This document shows positions 46,636-58,234 of a DNA stretch of 64,000 bases, piece by piece. Below the pieces are notes generated by a model. That model ran no database searches. It was not told the DNA's origin and saw nothing but the letters and a program-made list of their open reading frames with translations. Both the position numbers and the translations under genes were made by a program. This stretch comes from Pyrenophora tritici-repentis (taxonomy: Eukaryota; Ascomycota; Dothideomycetes; Pleosporales; Pleosporaceae), in the NCBI RefSeq assembly GCF_003171515.1, contig NC_089397.1, positions 1,922,001 through 1,986,000 of the forward strand. Reading direction: 5' to 3'. Each line of letters starts with the position of its first letter. Position 1 is the stretch's first letter.

Positions 46636-47352
46636 ATGGTTGCTCAACCAATTGGCACCAAGAAGACGCCCGTTACGTCGTCGGCAAAGAAGACGGCAGT
46701 AAAGGCACAAACAAGAAACACGCCTGTGAAAGCGCCGGCCGTTCAGCCCCCCCAGGAAACCCGTCAACACGGCCATGCAGAAGAAGCCGGCTACCACCGC
46801 CCCCAAGAAGCCCATCACCAACACCCTACCCAGGAAGCCCACCACAGCCATCGGCCAGAAGAAGCCTCTCCCAGCACCAACCAAGAATGTGCCCCGACAG
46901 CCCCAACAACAAGGCTGGCTAAACAAAGGCCTCAGTGCCGCATCATCAGGCATAGGCAGTGCCGTCAGTGCGGCAACCAGCGGCATTGGAAGCGCAGCAG
47001 GCGCAGTAGTCACGGCAGCAGGCAGTGGTGTCGCCGGAGCCGGAAGAGGCGCTGGAGCAAGGTATTCATCTACCCAAACCCCCCCTTTCATTCAGTGTGC
47101 CAGTATAACTGACATCTTTCCAGCATCACAAACACTTCGCGCACGTGGGGCGACATGGTCCGCGAGTATGGCAATTCTCTCAAGGACATGACCGGCGCCC
47201 AGGGCAGTCGCTCAACAACACACAAGAACCCTCTTGGGCTGAGCACGAGTGGTGTTGGGGGTATGGCGTCTATGGCGAGCAGGCCCAATGTGCCTGGTCT
47301 CTCGGGAAGCTCCAACAAGAGTACATCAGCTAGTAATCCGTTGGGTCTATGA
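46636..47352 (+). pseudogene. Gly/Ala-rich hypothetical protein with a C7 frameshift
   Basis: The ATG at 46636 opens a Lys/Pro/Thr-rich N-terminus (GTKKTPVTSSAKKTAVKAQT). At the C7 run 46747-46753 the sensible frame shifts by one base. Dropping one C continues as PPRKPVNTAMQKKPATTAPK and then KPITNTLPRKP in the same style. A Gly/Ala/Ser-rich helix-like block follows (GWLNKGLSAASSGIGSAVSA). An intron at 47062-47123 joins GAGA to SITNTSRTWGDMVREYG, and the gene ends at 47352 (SNPLGL). Without the shift, the first frame reads into unrelated Gln/His/Pro-rich residues. It may be a sequencing or assembly error in the homopolymer, or a true frameshift allele. The function is unknown. Confidence 0.6.
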
Positions 47353-47595
47353 GAGTGTTGAATGAAATCAGTTTTTTGTAGCGACTATCCTATCTCGATG
47401 TCTCTAGAGAGAAACTCGCTGATAATTTACACTGCGCGCTCAGCATATAGCAACGAATCTGGTGCCCAGGCCAAGAAGCTCAATCGTACACCACGAGTGC
47501 AACTCTTTCCTTCTGTGATGATCAACAAGGGCCGTGGTATCTCCCTGAAGTACCTAGATACCGTCAACGAACCAGTGCAATACTTCTTCGCCTAA

Positions 47596-48675
47596 CTATG
47601 TCAAGCTTCTGCTAAACTCTATCATGATATCCTTCATCTTCGGATCTTTTTTCTTGATCAACTGCGAAGCGGTAACCTTGAACTTCTGGATCCCAGGAAA
47701 CTTATGGCCGATTCCGGGAAAGAAGCGCACTTTGCGGGAATTGATCTCTTCGACATTCCGACCTGAGCGCCACTCATCCACCTCGGCCTGGAATGGTGGT
47801 GAAGGGCACGGCGAGTAATCGCGCAGTGCTTTGCGGATTACGATGCCAGTGCGCATGAAGGTGATAGCGTGGGCAGGCTGGTAAACCTAATCGTCAAACT
47901 TGATCTTTATCCTCAACTGTGTGAATGTCTTTGTGAGGTCAAGAACAGGGCACAGTCGAGCGTCAAAGTCCTTCTTGCTCATCAGACGCTGGAAGCCAGT
48001 AATCAAAGTGACTTCTCTCATACGTCCCAAGAAGATCTCATCTGGCCCACGTATCAATTGTGCCAATGTGGCTCGGACCATGGTGACGTTGGCTTGAGTA
48101 AGCCAGAACCCCGCTGTCTCTTGGTACAGTTGCCGGCAAACTGAGTTGATTGCGTCCGTATGCACTTCCTCGCCACCCGCACCAGAGAACTTGCAGACGA
48201 CTTTCTTCTTGCTCAGGACGGCAGAGATGTTTGGATGAGGAAAGAGGTATTCATATATCTTGTGCCTGATTTCGGTCGGGAGACGGAGAAGTGGCGCCGT
48301 TGGTGCAGCTACATTTGCCCACGTCTTGTCTTCTGATCGAGTGAACATAACGTCCGAACCAACGTATGGATTGTCGGGTGCGTCCCAATTGAAGGAAGTG
48401 ATCTTGCCGTCGGTGTGATCGAAACTCATCCATGTCATGGTGTCGAATTCGCCAAGGTCCCCCGTCTTTGGGAAGCAATATGCCGATGCGAGCAAACACT
48501 TTGGGAAGGTGACGTCGATAAAATTCTATGGGACGATGTACAGCTCAACATAGACACTTTCCCAGATGGTCAGGCTGAGGCGGCCGCGCTCGAGACGGAC
48601 GACAATGCCGGCATTCGTGTTGTCGATGCGAGTGTACATGCCAACGTATGCGTCAAGGTTCCACTTGTCTACCAT
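47596..48675 (-). pseudogene. Degraded F-box/2EXR-like gene with two in-frame TAGs
   Basis: One frame is open from the ATG at 48675 to the stop at 47596 (360 codons) except for TAG at 48528-48526 and TAG at 47889-47887. The middle carries an F-box/2EXR-like motif (LLRLPTEIRHKIYEYLFPHP), then AINSVCRQLYQETAGFWLTQ, common in fungal orphan families. The first 80 codons (WNLDAYVGMYTR...GKITSFNW) vaguely resemble the C-terminal beta-domain of beta-lactamase-like hydrolases, so an old fusion or two genes are possible. Both stops could come from CAG by a single C-to-T change. A shorter functional ORF starting at ATG 48438 and ending at the second TAG cannot be excluded. Confidence 0.5.
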
Positions 48676-50517
48676 CTTGTGTGTTTTCGAAGTCTCTGTA
48701 ATCGTTTACTGTGCGTTTTGATCGGCGGGGCAGCAGGATGCGAGATGGTTGGGGCTGGCAAGTTCGCCTGCCGGTGTGGCTGAGTGGGAGCTTCTCAAGG
48801 GCGAGGAAGATGAGAAGTGGGGTAGAGCAATCTTATTGCGATGATGGGCTAGCGTCATTCAAGCTGAAATTGTCATTAGGCTCCCGTGAGGTGCAAACAG
48901 ACAAATGCCTACGCACTGTTCACCTCTTCACGTGCTAGTGCCTCTCACCCTCTCAACGTCTGTGCACCACAGGACATCCGAGACCACCAGCAGCCGCTGT
49001 ATTTCATGCACGTGAAGCTTTGGCGCTATGTAGCTTTCAGTGCTTCAGTGTGACCAGCACAGTCCGCAACAATCAATTAAGTGGGTCCTAGAAGGTTCAG
49101 ATTGGATTGATTGATTACCGCTTTAAGCCTAGTAGTTACCTATAGGAGTTTAAGCCCTACCTAGATAGGTAAGTGGGTCTAGGAGAGTGACCGGATTGAA
49201 TTGATTGTTGCGGAGTCTAGTGACCAGCCATCTGGGGATACACCTACGCACCTACACGAGAAAATGCGTGATGTGTACTGCAACAGTGAAGCCATTGATC
49301 ACTAATGGCTACATTGGCTAATCATCACGTGCATCTGACGCCTGAGTAAGGCGGCACATGTCTGCCTTGTGGGTTACCGCTCCCGCTCTTACACGTTCCA
49401 CGTTCCACGCGCGTCGTTATGACTCCCCAATCACACGAATACTAGCGCCTTAGCTTGGAAAATTGCCATTCACTCCATTACCCGCGCTCACTTCTTGTAT
49501 CGCCGCTCTCACTGCTTCCCGTGACGCAGCAGCCCATGTACTAGCGCTGTGGCCCAAGCTCGTCGCTCTAGTGGTTATAAAGCCTGCTCCCTCTCCCTCA
49601 ACCTGCTTCTCTCCTCCACCACACTTTCAAAGGTTCTCCACATCACCAACATCTCAACTTACTTCTTCCTATGCATATCAAACAACTTTCTACGTTCTAC
49701 ACTCTACACTCTACACTCTACACTCTACCTTTCAACCTTTATCCTCTACCTTCTCCACAAACTCGCATTTCCCTGGTGGGATTTCACCTGTTGTCATTGC
49801 CTTTGACAACCCAACTACTCGACTCACGTCAGGTGGTTACACCTTCAGACATCGTCTGCACCTTTGGAATGAGCAGGTCGCAAGCGCTGTTGCTGCTTCC
49901 GCGCTCGCCTTTGGTGGCATCGTCTCGCGCCAGCGTGAGCGATGCATGCAACACAGTCAAGCAAACTGAAGCTTCGACGTTGCATCGGATTGAGCGGAAG
50001 ATGGTGCGCTTCAGAGCGCACTATGATGCCGCCGGTAGGCAACTGGAAACAGTGACAGCCGTTGGGTTGTGTCGTGGGATACTCAACGGAGTCCTTGGCA
50101 CTTGCGCCGCCAGAAGCTAAGCTTGAGCGACTGGTGTTCCTTACAAAGCTGGATTGCTTAGAACATGTTTGTTACATCGAGAACATAGGTCATGCTCGGG
50201 CATCGCCTTCTCTTTGGCACGTAGCATGAGGATATTTGTCGCAATGGCGCACAGTCAGCTATCGACAAAGCCTGCCCTCAACCCAATCTTGTTGTCGCAT
50301 ACAAGGTACTTATTTTTCATTGAGTCATCACCTTCAGGGTGTAGCTTGAGGAAGAATCAGAGGTCCCATGCAATAGCCAGAGGATCTAACTGTGCTTTCC
50401 AGCCCCCTCTCCTCCAGCCTTGAAACCACTGAAGTACACCTCGCTATGCAATTTCGAGATCCTTTATTTCAACTTCAATCTATTGTTCTGGCTACAATAG
50501 AGCAACTACAATACCAT
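48676..50517. other. Intergenic region containing a MITE
   Basis: No supportable gene. Frames at 49463-49969 on the plus strand are CT-rich and include a CTCTACACTCTACA run near 49690-49730. The MITE at 49059-49220 is the only clear element. Confidence 0.5.
49059..49220. mobile_element. 162-bp MITE, diverged relative of the 128-bp family
   Basis: It starts ACAGTCCGCAACAATCAATT and ends AATTGATTGTTGCGGAGTCTAG. The target duplication TGACCAGC is present at 49051-49058 and 49221-49228. The ends match the 128-bp MITE except for small changes at the extreme 5' tip. The interior differs and has its own inverted pairs (AAGTGGGTC near 49079 and again near 49171 in the same orientation). Confidence 0.85.
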
Positions 50518-51864
50518 TCACAAACACTGATAATACCATGGCGGCGACACGCCTTTGCACGTATACGGCGACTGCAACAACAAAAGTTAGCCACATTCCT
50601 CTTCGCCAAAAGACAAAAACAAGGGAAAAACACGTACCTCGCAAACCGTACACCCATTCCAGTTCTGCCCGCCACACTGATCCCAATGCTTCGACCTACA
50701 CCCGCCACCACCCGGCGCACCCGTCGGTCGCTGCGTAGATGTACTCGTCGGTTTCTGCGTAGACGTAGCCGTCTGACTGCGCGTCACCGTAGACCTAAAC
50801 GTAGTCACAGACCTCGACGGACCCGTCGACCTTGTCGAACTAGCCGTCGGCACCGGCATCGGCGGACGCGAAGGTCTCGGCGACGAGCTTCCCCCAACCG
50901 TAGGCGTATCCACGACCACGCCGCCGCCATCGCAATACACGGTCCTACCATCCAGCGTCAGATCCTTCAGCACCGTGCTCATGCCGTCAACAACCGGGTT
51001 TCTACACGCTGAGCCTTGTACGGATGCGGCGTTGAGAGGTTGTGGGTATTCGATGTTGAAGACGGGTTTGTTGGAGGCGAGGAAGGTGGTGTAGGCCGTG
51101 CATTCGCCTAGTTGAAAGCATTGCTCGTTTACGGCGAAGTCGATGAGGGGGGATACGGAGGGGAGGATGGAGAGGCTGTTTTTCAGACCGATGGAGAGGG
51201 AGTGGGTGGTTGCTGTGGCGGCGAGGAAGGTTAGGTAGGATATGGCGTCGGCGGGGGTGAGTGAGAGACCGGATTCATTTTGCTAGGAGGATGGGTTAGG
51301 GGTGTTGTTTGAATAGTCAGGAACTAGGAGACGTACGTATCCATCTGCGGGAGGCTATTAGCTGTTGAAAAATGTAGATTGTGTCTTGCACCGTAAAAAG
51401 TTTGGAGACTCAACAGAAGAACACGACATACCAGTATTGTCAGGATCAATCGCATCACACCCCTTATCAGCAGCCAGCTTAATCCGCTTCGCCATGATAT
51501 TCCGGATACCCTGACTACCTGTCTTCACCCACTTCTCATTCGACCATTCCGGCAGAACCTTGCCCAAGTCAGCAGCAGCAAAGCCACCATAATCATCCCT
51601 CCAGTTCTCTGCCGTTCCGGCGCTAAAGTAGCATATGACAGTCTTGCCTGCTTTCTTGAGCGCACTTATCGTCGTGACGGGGGTGTCGAAGAGATCGACA
51701 TCCCACACCGGCGCATCCGTAGGCGGAAGCGGCATCTTGGAAACGTCGGGCACGCCAAGAAGGATGATCTGAAACTTTTGTCCACGTGTAAAGGTTGCAT
51801 TTTGCGCAAGCGTGCGTCCTGTGAGAAGCGCTACCCAGAGTAGTGATAGTAGTACAGGAAACAT
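50518..51864 (-). CDS. Secreted GH114 glycosidase with CBM1
   Basis: Exons at 51864-51432, 51344-51337 (8 nt), 51282-50638 and 50571-50518 encode 379 residues. A signal peptide (LLSLLWVALLTGRTLAQ) is followed by a GH114-type TIM barrel: WDVDLFDTP, the conserved CYFSAGTAENWRDDYG, GKVLPEWSNEKW, and the acidic DPDNT-DGY active-site region. GH114 enzymes cleave alpha-1,4-galactosaminogalactan. A Ser/Thr/Pro linker leads to a C-terminal fungal cellulose-binding module (HWDQCGGQNWNGCTVCE then SPYTCKGVSPPWYYQCL). The 8-nt exon ATGGATAC is needed to read DNT-DGY-QNESGLSLT. Each splice is in phase. The enzyme probably acts on wall or biofilm polysaccharide outside the cell. Confidence 0.88.
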
Positions 51865-53018
51865 TGTCGGTAGTAGGCGTCGGCGGCAGTGGGTATGGTT
51901 TAACACGGCGGAGAGAAAGAAAAGAGAAAATAAAAAATGGAAATATCGCCAGGTTCAGTGGTATTACAGCCAGGACGGAATGCAAACGACATGCACCCAA
52001 GACGAGATCGTTCCCAAGATTCACGGCCAGCTGATTGCAGAAGTTATATTGCAAATGCACTATGGATGCGGTGTACTTTTGACAGCTTGTTCTATTTGTA
52101 TATTGAACAAGGGATGCCCTTAGAAATATACCCCTTGCGCGGTGCGGTGGCTTGGCCATAGTGATAGTAGGCTTCAGCCAGTGGGTTTCATATAGCAATA
52201 ACAATTACCACCGTGGTACCTCGCCCAATTGGAATCTCCACCTGTGCCACGATGGAGGCGTGGGAGGCGCCGAACTGTCATCACGACTTGTATCACGACC
52301 ATCGCCACATTAAGCATACTAACCAATTGGAAATGACCTGAGACCTGCGCAGATACTGGAAATTACATATTCAATTCAAGCCAGCATGCATGCAGCGTGA
52401 AGTGAAGGCTACGTGTGAAGACGAGTCGTAATGGCAACTCCTTCCCCAATGAAGTCTGCCGGATCAGCTACACGCATAAGCGCACAGGTCCGGTAAACGG
52501 TAGATGCATTGCGGGGAAAGCTTGTTTCTCTAGCCTCTAGCATTTCTCCGACATGGCGTCATTCAGAGACACTTTGGATGGCGGTTCATGAGCAGGTTCT
52601 AGGCTCGCGGCTAAATGAAGATGCAATTTCAGCTCTGGCGTGTCGTACAGACGGGGCAGTCAGTTTGTGGGGCATGAAGTTTTTTTTGCCATATTTCGGG
52701 AAATTAGAGGGGATACACAGAGTACACTAAGAGAAAAAAAAAAGGACACGATGGAATGAGGCTTATCGCGTTTTTGACATTGTGTTGATGGTTTTGGGGC
52801 GTGTCGTTGAGGTGGGCTGGGTTACGTCATCGCTATCGATAACACTAGTCTCGTCTGAACATGGGTGGATTTTCCCTTAGGCGTGAGGATGCGCCTAGCA
52901 TCAAAGGACCCGCTGACACGGTTTTGCATTCCATTGCTTTTTTTAATTGAAGGATCCTGGTAATTGTAGCGTACTGCATGTTCGCGACAGCTTCAAAATT
53001 GCTGGAACGCGCCTGCTG
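51865..53018. other. Divergent intergenic region
   Basis: Upstream regions of the GH114 gene (minus) and the PPR-type gene (plus). Only short chance frames are present. Confidence 0.5.
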
Positions 53019-55334
53019 ATGCTTGCGCCTCGTCGCCCACGATGCCTACTTCTCTCCACTCAATGTCTCAATTCAAGGTCTTTGAGAACAGTCCCGCGCA
53101 AGATTCCCACATACATTCCGACTTGGGATCCAACACGTCACACTTCACTGCGTCCGCTTGTGCCTCCGACTGAACTGGAAACGACCCCCGAAGCTGCGCT
53201 TGACAGCATTGCTAGAACCATAGAGCGCGAAAAACTTAGAAATGCAAACAACCTGGAATTCGGGCGCGGCCATGTTCTTGCCACAAAGTACCACGCTACG
53301 CGACGGCTGCAGTGCTGGTTGGATCGAGCTAGCAATACCCATGGCCAGGATCCAACTCTTCGGGCCCCCTTGTGGCGAGCATACACTTTGGCAAAAGCAT
53401 TCGACCCTAAATTGCTTTACAATCTCCCGGACCGAGCTTGGGATCTGCTATGGGCTGCACAGTCTGTCGACTCGGCCAGTAACCTGAAACGTAAGGCAGA
53501 GTTGGGACAACTCTATCGCGACATGGCCAAGTCGGGCAAGACGACGACTGTCGGGCAAAGGGTCAAGTATCTAGAAACCGTGTTTCTTTGTGGAAGGCAA
53601 GACCAGGCTCTTAGGGAATGGCAAGAGGACTACATGACACGACGGCCTAGTGGCCGGCAAGACTACAAACCGGAGCATCTGGAGATTGGAGCCAAGCTAC
53701 ATGGGCTTGCTGGTAACGTTGATCGTAGCCGCGAGATCATGGAAGAGTTATACAAGTTATATCCTAGCTGGAATGCATCCGTGATGATGGTTGTTTTCCG
53801 CGCTCATACAAGCTCTGAACTTCGGGAGCATCACAATATCGCAAAAGACATATACGTCAAGATGAAAGAGAAAATGGGTGGGATGCGCACCATTAAGGAC
53901 TACGACGCTTGGCTTGTGGGATTCCTAGAAGCACGAAACATATCCTACGCAAAACAAGTTTTTCAAGACATGGTAAAGGATGGCTACCTTGCTACCACAG
54001 GTACCGCAGACGACGTCGAACAAGTTCTCAAGAGACTGCACATGGTATATCGTCTGGGTACTGATATTGCCAAAGTGACTAGCATCGCGCTTCACGCCAT
54101 CTCGGTCTTGCCACCTGCATATCATGGCCATTTGTTTGGGGACTGGATGAAGTCGGCTGTCGTTCAAAAAGCCCCAGAGGCCGCTGCTCAGATACTGGAC
54201 ATGATGTTCAAGCGCGGATACCAGCCGGAGACGTTCCATTTCAACATGCTGCTCAAGGCGTTGATACGCACAAAAGAGGTTCCCAATATCCTCAAAGCTG
54301 AAAACATTGGCTGGCGGATGATTGAACAAGCTGGCAAAGTCGACCCGAGTAACATCACACCCGATACTATCCCCAAGATTATCAATAGAAAATCCGACTA
54401 CATGGCCAGCACCGACACAGCTGCCGCTGGAATCATCCCCGCAGCCAACGTAACAACCTTTGCCATGATCATGCACCACCACGCCACAAGTCTACAATGG
54501 GAGCACGTCGACTACCTAACGCGCCAACTCTCGAAAACAGCCATCGCCCCCAACGCCACCATCATGAACGTCCTCATGGACAACAAATGCCGCCAAGGCG
54601 CCTATACCGACGCGTGGATAATCTACAAGACCCTCACCAACCCACAACCAGGTAAACCCGGCGTCTTCCCCGACGGCGCCACTTTCCGCTGTCTCTGGAA
54701 GACACTGCGCCTCGCCCTCAGCGACCCCAGCACCCGCGATAACCCCGCCCTACCCACCCCCCGCGAACTCCTCAAGGAAATGATAGCGTGGTGGAGCCTC
54801 AGCCGCAGCCGCTACGACGCCGACCGTTTCCGCATGGGCATTGCAGGCGCGGATAACGCCGCCATCACGTCCCTCATCATGCATTGTTTCAGCTATACCC
54901 AAGATCTTGCCGGCTCCCTTATCGCCCTACACGTCCTGCGTCACCGCTTCGACATCTTCCCCACAGACAAGGCGGCGCAGATACTCCAGCGCCAAATGGC
55001 CTGGGTGGATACAACGCGCGAGTCGGAAGGAGAACAGAGTCTGTACTTCCACAGTCGCTCGGCGGAGGGCAGTTCGCACCAGATGGCGCAGGTGTACAAT
55101 TTGTTACTGCAGCGGCGGCTGGAGAGGATGGATCTGAAAGACGGCGAGCATGAGGGCTGGTCGGACGAGCAGATTGGTGATGTGGGGCTGGATTTGTTGA
55201 GCGAGTTTGTGAGGGTGGTGCTGAAGAGGAGTTATCCGCCCGAGGTTGTGGAGGCCATGATTGATGCGGCGAGGTGTGCGGTTGGGGTTCCTGAGTTGCC
55301 GACGGGGGATATGGATGCTTTTGAGGTGGCTTGA
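53019..55334 (+). CDS. Mitochondrial PPR-type protein
   Basis: A single exon of 771 residues from the ATG at 53019. The frame is open further upstream, but the chosen start gives a basic, Ser/Arg-rich presequence (MLAPRRPRCLLLSTQCLNSR) expected for mitochondria. The body is entirely helical with degenerate 35-residue repeats of PPR character, for example HLEIGAKLHGLAGNVDRSRE, AKQVFQDMVKDGYLATT, and ILDMMFKRGYQPETFHFNML. Fungal relatives act in organelle RNA processing, translation activation or complex assembly; the specific target cannot be told here. The last part (VVEAMIDAARCAVGVPE) is also helical. Confidence 0.75.
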   Translation: MLAPRRPRCLLLSTQCLNSRSLRTVPRKIPTYIPTWDPTRHTSLRPLVPPTELETTPEAALDSIARTIEREKLRNANNLEFGRGHVLATKYHATRRLQCWLDRASNTHGQDPTLRAPLWRAYTLAKAFDPKLLYNLPDRAWDLLWAAQSVDSASNLKRKAELGQLYRDMAKSGKTTTVGQRVKYLETVFLCGRQDQALREWQEDYMTRRPSGRQDYKPEHLEIGAKLHGLAGNVDRSREIMEELYKLYPSWNASVMMVVFRAHTSSELREHHNIAKDIYVKMKEKMGGMRTIKDYDAWLVGFLEARNISYAKQVFQDMVKDGYLATTGTADDVEQVLKRLHMVYRLGTDIAKVTSIALHAISVLPPAYHGHLFGDWMKSAVVQKAPEAAAQILDMMFKRGYQPETFHFNMLLKALIRTKEVPNILKAENIGWRMIEQAGKVDPSNITPDTIPKIINRKSDYMASTDTAAAGIIPAANVTTFAMIMHHHATSLQWEHVDYLTRQLSKTAIAPNATIMNVLMDNKCRQGAYTDAWIIYKTLTNPQPGKPGVFPDGATFRCLWKTLRLALSDPSTRDNPALPTPRELLKEMIAWWSLSRSRYDADRFRMGIAGADNAAITSLIMHCFSYTQDLAGSLIALHVLRHRFDIFPTDKAAQILQRQMAWVDTTRESEGEQSLYFHSRSAEGSSHQMAQVYNLLLQRRLERMDLKDGEHEGWSDEQIGDVGLDLLSEFVRVVLKRSYPPEVVEAMIDAARCAVGVPELPTGDMDAFEVA

Positions 55335-55608
55335 GGGGGAGGGTGGTGGAGTAGGGTGGTGTTGTATACATGTCTTTTGCATATACGATTAGTTGCTTTG
55401 TGAATATGACGGAGATACGCGAATTTAGACAATTGGACCATATTAGTAATTCAGATAGAGATGCATGTATGCATATAAAGATATCGATGACTCACAGCAG
55501 GCTTTCTCTGCTTAGAGTGGGCCATCAAGTGTCGTCGCTCATATGTGAAAACATCCTTTGTGACACCGAGCGCTATGCAGTGGAAACAAGAAACCCCACA
55601 TCCCCCCC

Positions 55609-57172
55609 CTACAAGTCCACCGGAAAGCGCGCCCTCAGCCTCTCTCCAAACCGATAGAACAAAATGGGTGCCGGGGCCAAGATCAAGCTAACAAACGCAA
55701 AAGTACTAATTCCCCACCCGTAGCCCAACTTATCGAACAGTGCCGGCGCAAGCATGGGGACCACACCTCCAACAACACTGCGGAAAACGGTACCCGCCGC
55801 GATAGCGCTAGCCGCATACTTTTCAAAGCTATCGATGAAATAATTCTGCGTACTATTGAGAATCATGACCTGTCCGATGCCGTAGAAAAAGGTTGCGGCA
55901 ATCGACACAAACCAATGTGCGTGTTTCTCCACCGCCCAGGCAAACCAGAAGAGCGACATGGGGATGAAGACGGAGCCGATGTTGGCGAGTGGGAGGCGGA
56001 ATTCGGGTCTCGCTTTTTCGTGGTTCTTGGCAGTCAGCGACTTGTACACTGTATCGATGCGCGGGACGAGGAACCAGACTGCGAAGAGGAAGCCACAGCC
56101 AGGTCCGAGGTATAGCAGACCGACTTGTTCGGTGGAGAAGCCGTAGTCGTCCTGGTAGATGGGCTGCATATTGGTGTAGATGCTGTATGTGGTTCCGAAG
56201 ATGAGGGCCTGGTAGACGGCCATGACGGCCACGATGGGCTGCGCGAAGATCTTTGGGGGACGCTTCAGGGCCTGTGACAGCTTCTCCGATAGTGGACGCG
56301 TATCTTCGCCTTCGTACGAGTATTTCGTGCCATCCCACTCTGAGCTTTGTGACTCGTATTCTATCTTTTTGCGACTCAGGATGAGTGGCGCATATGTCTC
56401 GCGTAAGAAGAAGTAGCCCGCCAAAGTATTAACAAAGCACACAATCGTCATTATATAAAAGATCCAGCGCCAGCCAAGGCGTTGTACGATGATTCCGCCA
56501 AATAGTGGACCTAGAGTAGGTCCAAGTAATGGACCTAGTAGATACCAGCCGAAGACGCCAGCTCTTTCGCTAGGGATGAACATGTCGCTGATCGTTCCTC
56601 CGCCATTGGCTATGCCGACACTGCCAAAGAAGCCGGCGATGCTGCGCACTGTGATGAGGAAGGCAATGTTGGGCGCTAGCGCAGCGGGTATCTGCAACAA
56701 AGCAAATACCGAGAAGCAAACAAGGTAAATCTTCCTCCGTCCAAAGGTCTCGGAGAGAGGAGCGAGGATCAAAGGGCCGATGCCCAGCATGACCACGAAA
56801 CCGGTGGTTGTTCCAATGACGGCTGTGGTACTGCAATTCAGGTCGTCGGCGATTTGCGCAATACCAGGTGTGAACATGGAAGATACAAGGGGGCTGAGAA
56901 CTGAGTAACGTGATTAGTGATTGCAATGGGAGGATAGAGACACCTTCGTACTTGACATGAGCGCTATTACAGCAACGTTTGCCATCTTCCGCCATCGCGC
57001 CCACTCGCGTGGGTTTTCATCGCTGGAAAGATCCTGGATGCGCAGGTGCTGTCGTGAATCAATACAATGAGCCTTGTGAAAAGAATGCACAATGACGACG
57101 TACCGTACGGGGCTCTCCTTCTTCACTCCATCTCTGCTGCAACAGCGGTGCGCGCTCGCCATGAGGAGGCAT
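55609..57172 (-). CDS. MFS drug:H+ antiporter-like transporter (DHA1)
   Basis: Exons at 57172-57104, 57048-56952 and 56900-55609 (introns 55 and 51 bp) encode 485 residues with about 12 transmembrane segments. After a short cytosolic N-terminus (ENPREWARWRKMANVAVIA) comes TM1 (LMSILSPLVSSMFTPGIAQI). The loop 2-3 signature is PLSETFGRRKIYL and the DHA1 motif C region is FGWYLLGPLLGPTLGPLFGG. The central loop is charged and the second half has six more helices. These transporters export toxic compounds, polyamines or metabolites at the plasma membrane. No biosynthetic genes lie beside it, so a specific substrate is not suggested. Confidence 0.88.
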
Positions 57173-58234
57173 CGTTACGGGTGGCGATGGGTTGGGGATG
57201 AGAGGATGCAGTCGTGGTCAAGAGATGGAGCGAAGCCATTGACTTTTTGAGCGTCGCGTCCGGCCGTCGCACAACAAAACAGTAAGCGTCATGGCAGGCG
57301 ACCCATCCTCCTAGATTAACCTTGTTAGGTACCCGTTTTCAATGTCTGAGCTTTGGAGCGTCATCGATGCCCGCGAGGCGGGTCGCATCGACAAGCCCCA
57401 CTCGTGCATGCTCCCGCTTCCGCACGTGATGGCCGATCATGCATGTCACGTCGAGTTTACCGTGACGACATGTCTTCATCTTCAACCATCCATCATCGCG
57501 ACACTTTGGGTTCCTGCCAGCTTCTCCTTCCTCAAGTGGCACCATAAAGGCCCCGACTTAATGAAAAAGAATAGAAGACAATGTTGGTAGACACTGTCAG
57601 CAGCAGTATGGGGCTTGCATCGTGGACAGACAAGCCATCCGCACGAAGTTTCCGCCAGCAGGCACGGACGAACCATATGACACCGCCTCTCCCAAGTTTA
57701 GAACCAAACGTTGCGCCCCGGGGCGCGTTGTATAGATTAGAAATACACAGGCGAACCAACTCACATTGTGCATCCAGGGTCCACGTGACTTGCCGGCGAG
57801 GGAAATTTTGCTGCGACAGGGACGAGTGACCAAAGACATACTTGTTGCCTCAATGGTATCGCCTATTAGCCTCTTGAACGCGCGAGTTCCGGTCTCTGCG
57901 CCCAAGAGGCTGTTCGTCCAAGTATGAGAAGAAGCAGGCAGTTCGAAAGATCTGCTTCTTCTCAATACTGCATCGCTGTGTTGGCACAACGACGCCACCA
58001 GGGAACATGCAAAGGTGCAGGTGTGATGTTCTGAGATGTGAACGGTGTCTGAGTTCAGAGACTCCAAGGTAAAGCTGAAGGTGAGCGGAGTTTGTGTGTG
58101 ATACATACGTCTTGTTGTCCGTTCCCACATCCTTTTCTTGTGTTTGTTTGGTCGGGGTGTGGTGGTGTGAAGAATGAAGAAGAGAAGAAAGAAGGGCATG
58201 GGGAGAATGCAAAGTGTCGGGGACGGAGCTAGTG
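57173..58234. other. Intergenic region
   Basis: No gene is supported. A long minus frame (58586-57597) overlaps the tandem duplication at 58235-58540 and lacks domain features. Confidence 0.5.

Noticed and set aside
50392..51012. Plus-strand Arg-rich frame of 206 aa
   Set aside because: It is antisense to the Ser/Thr/Pro linker and CBM1 exon of the GH114 gene.
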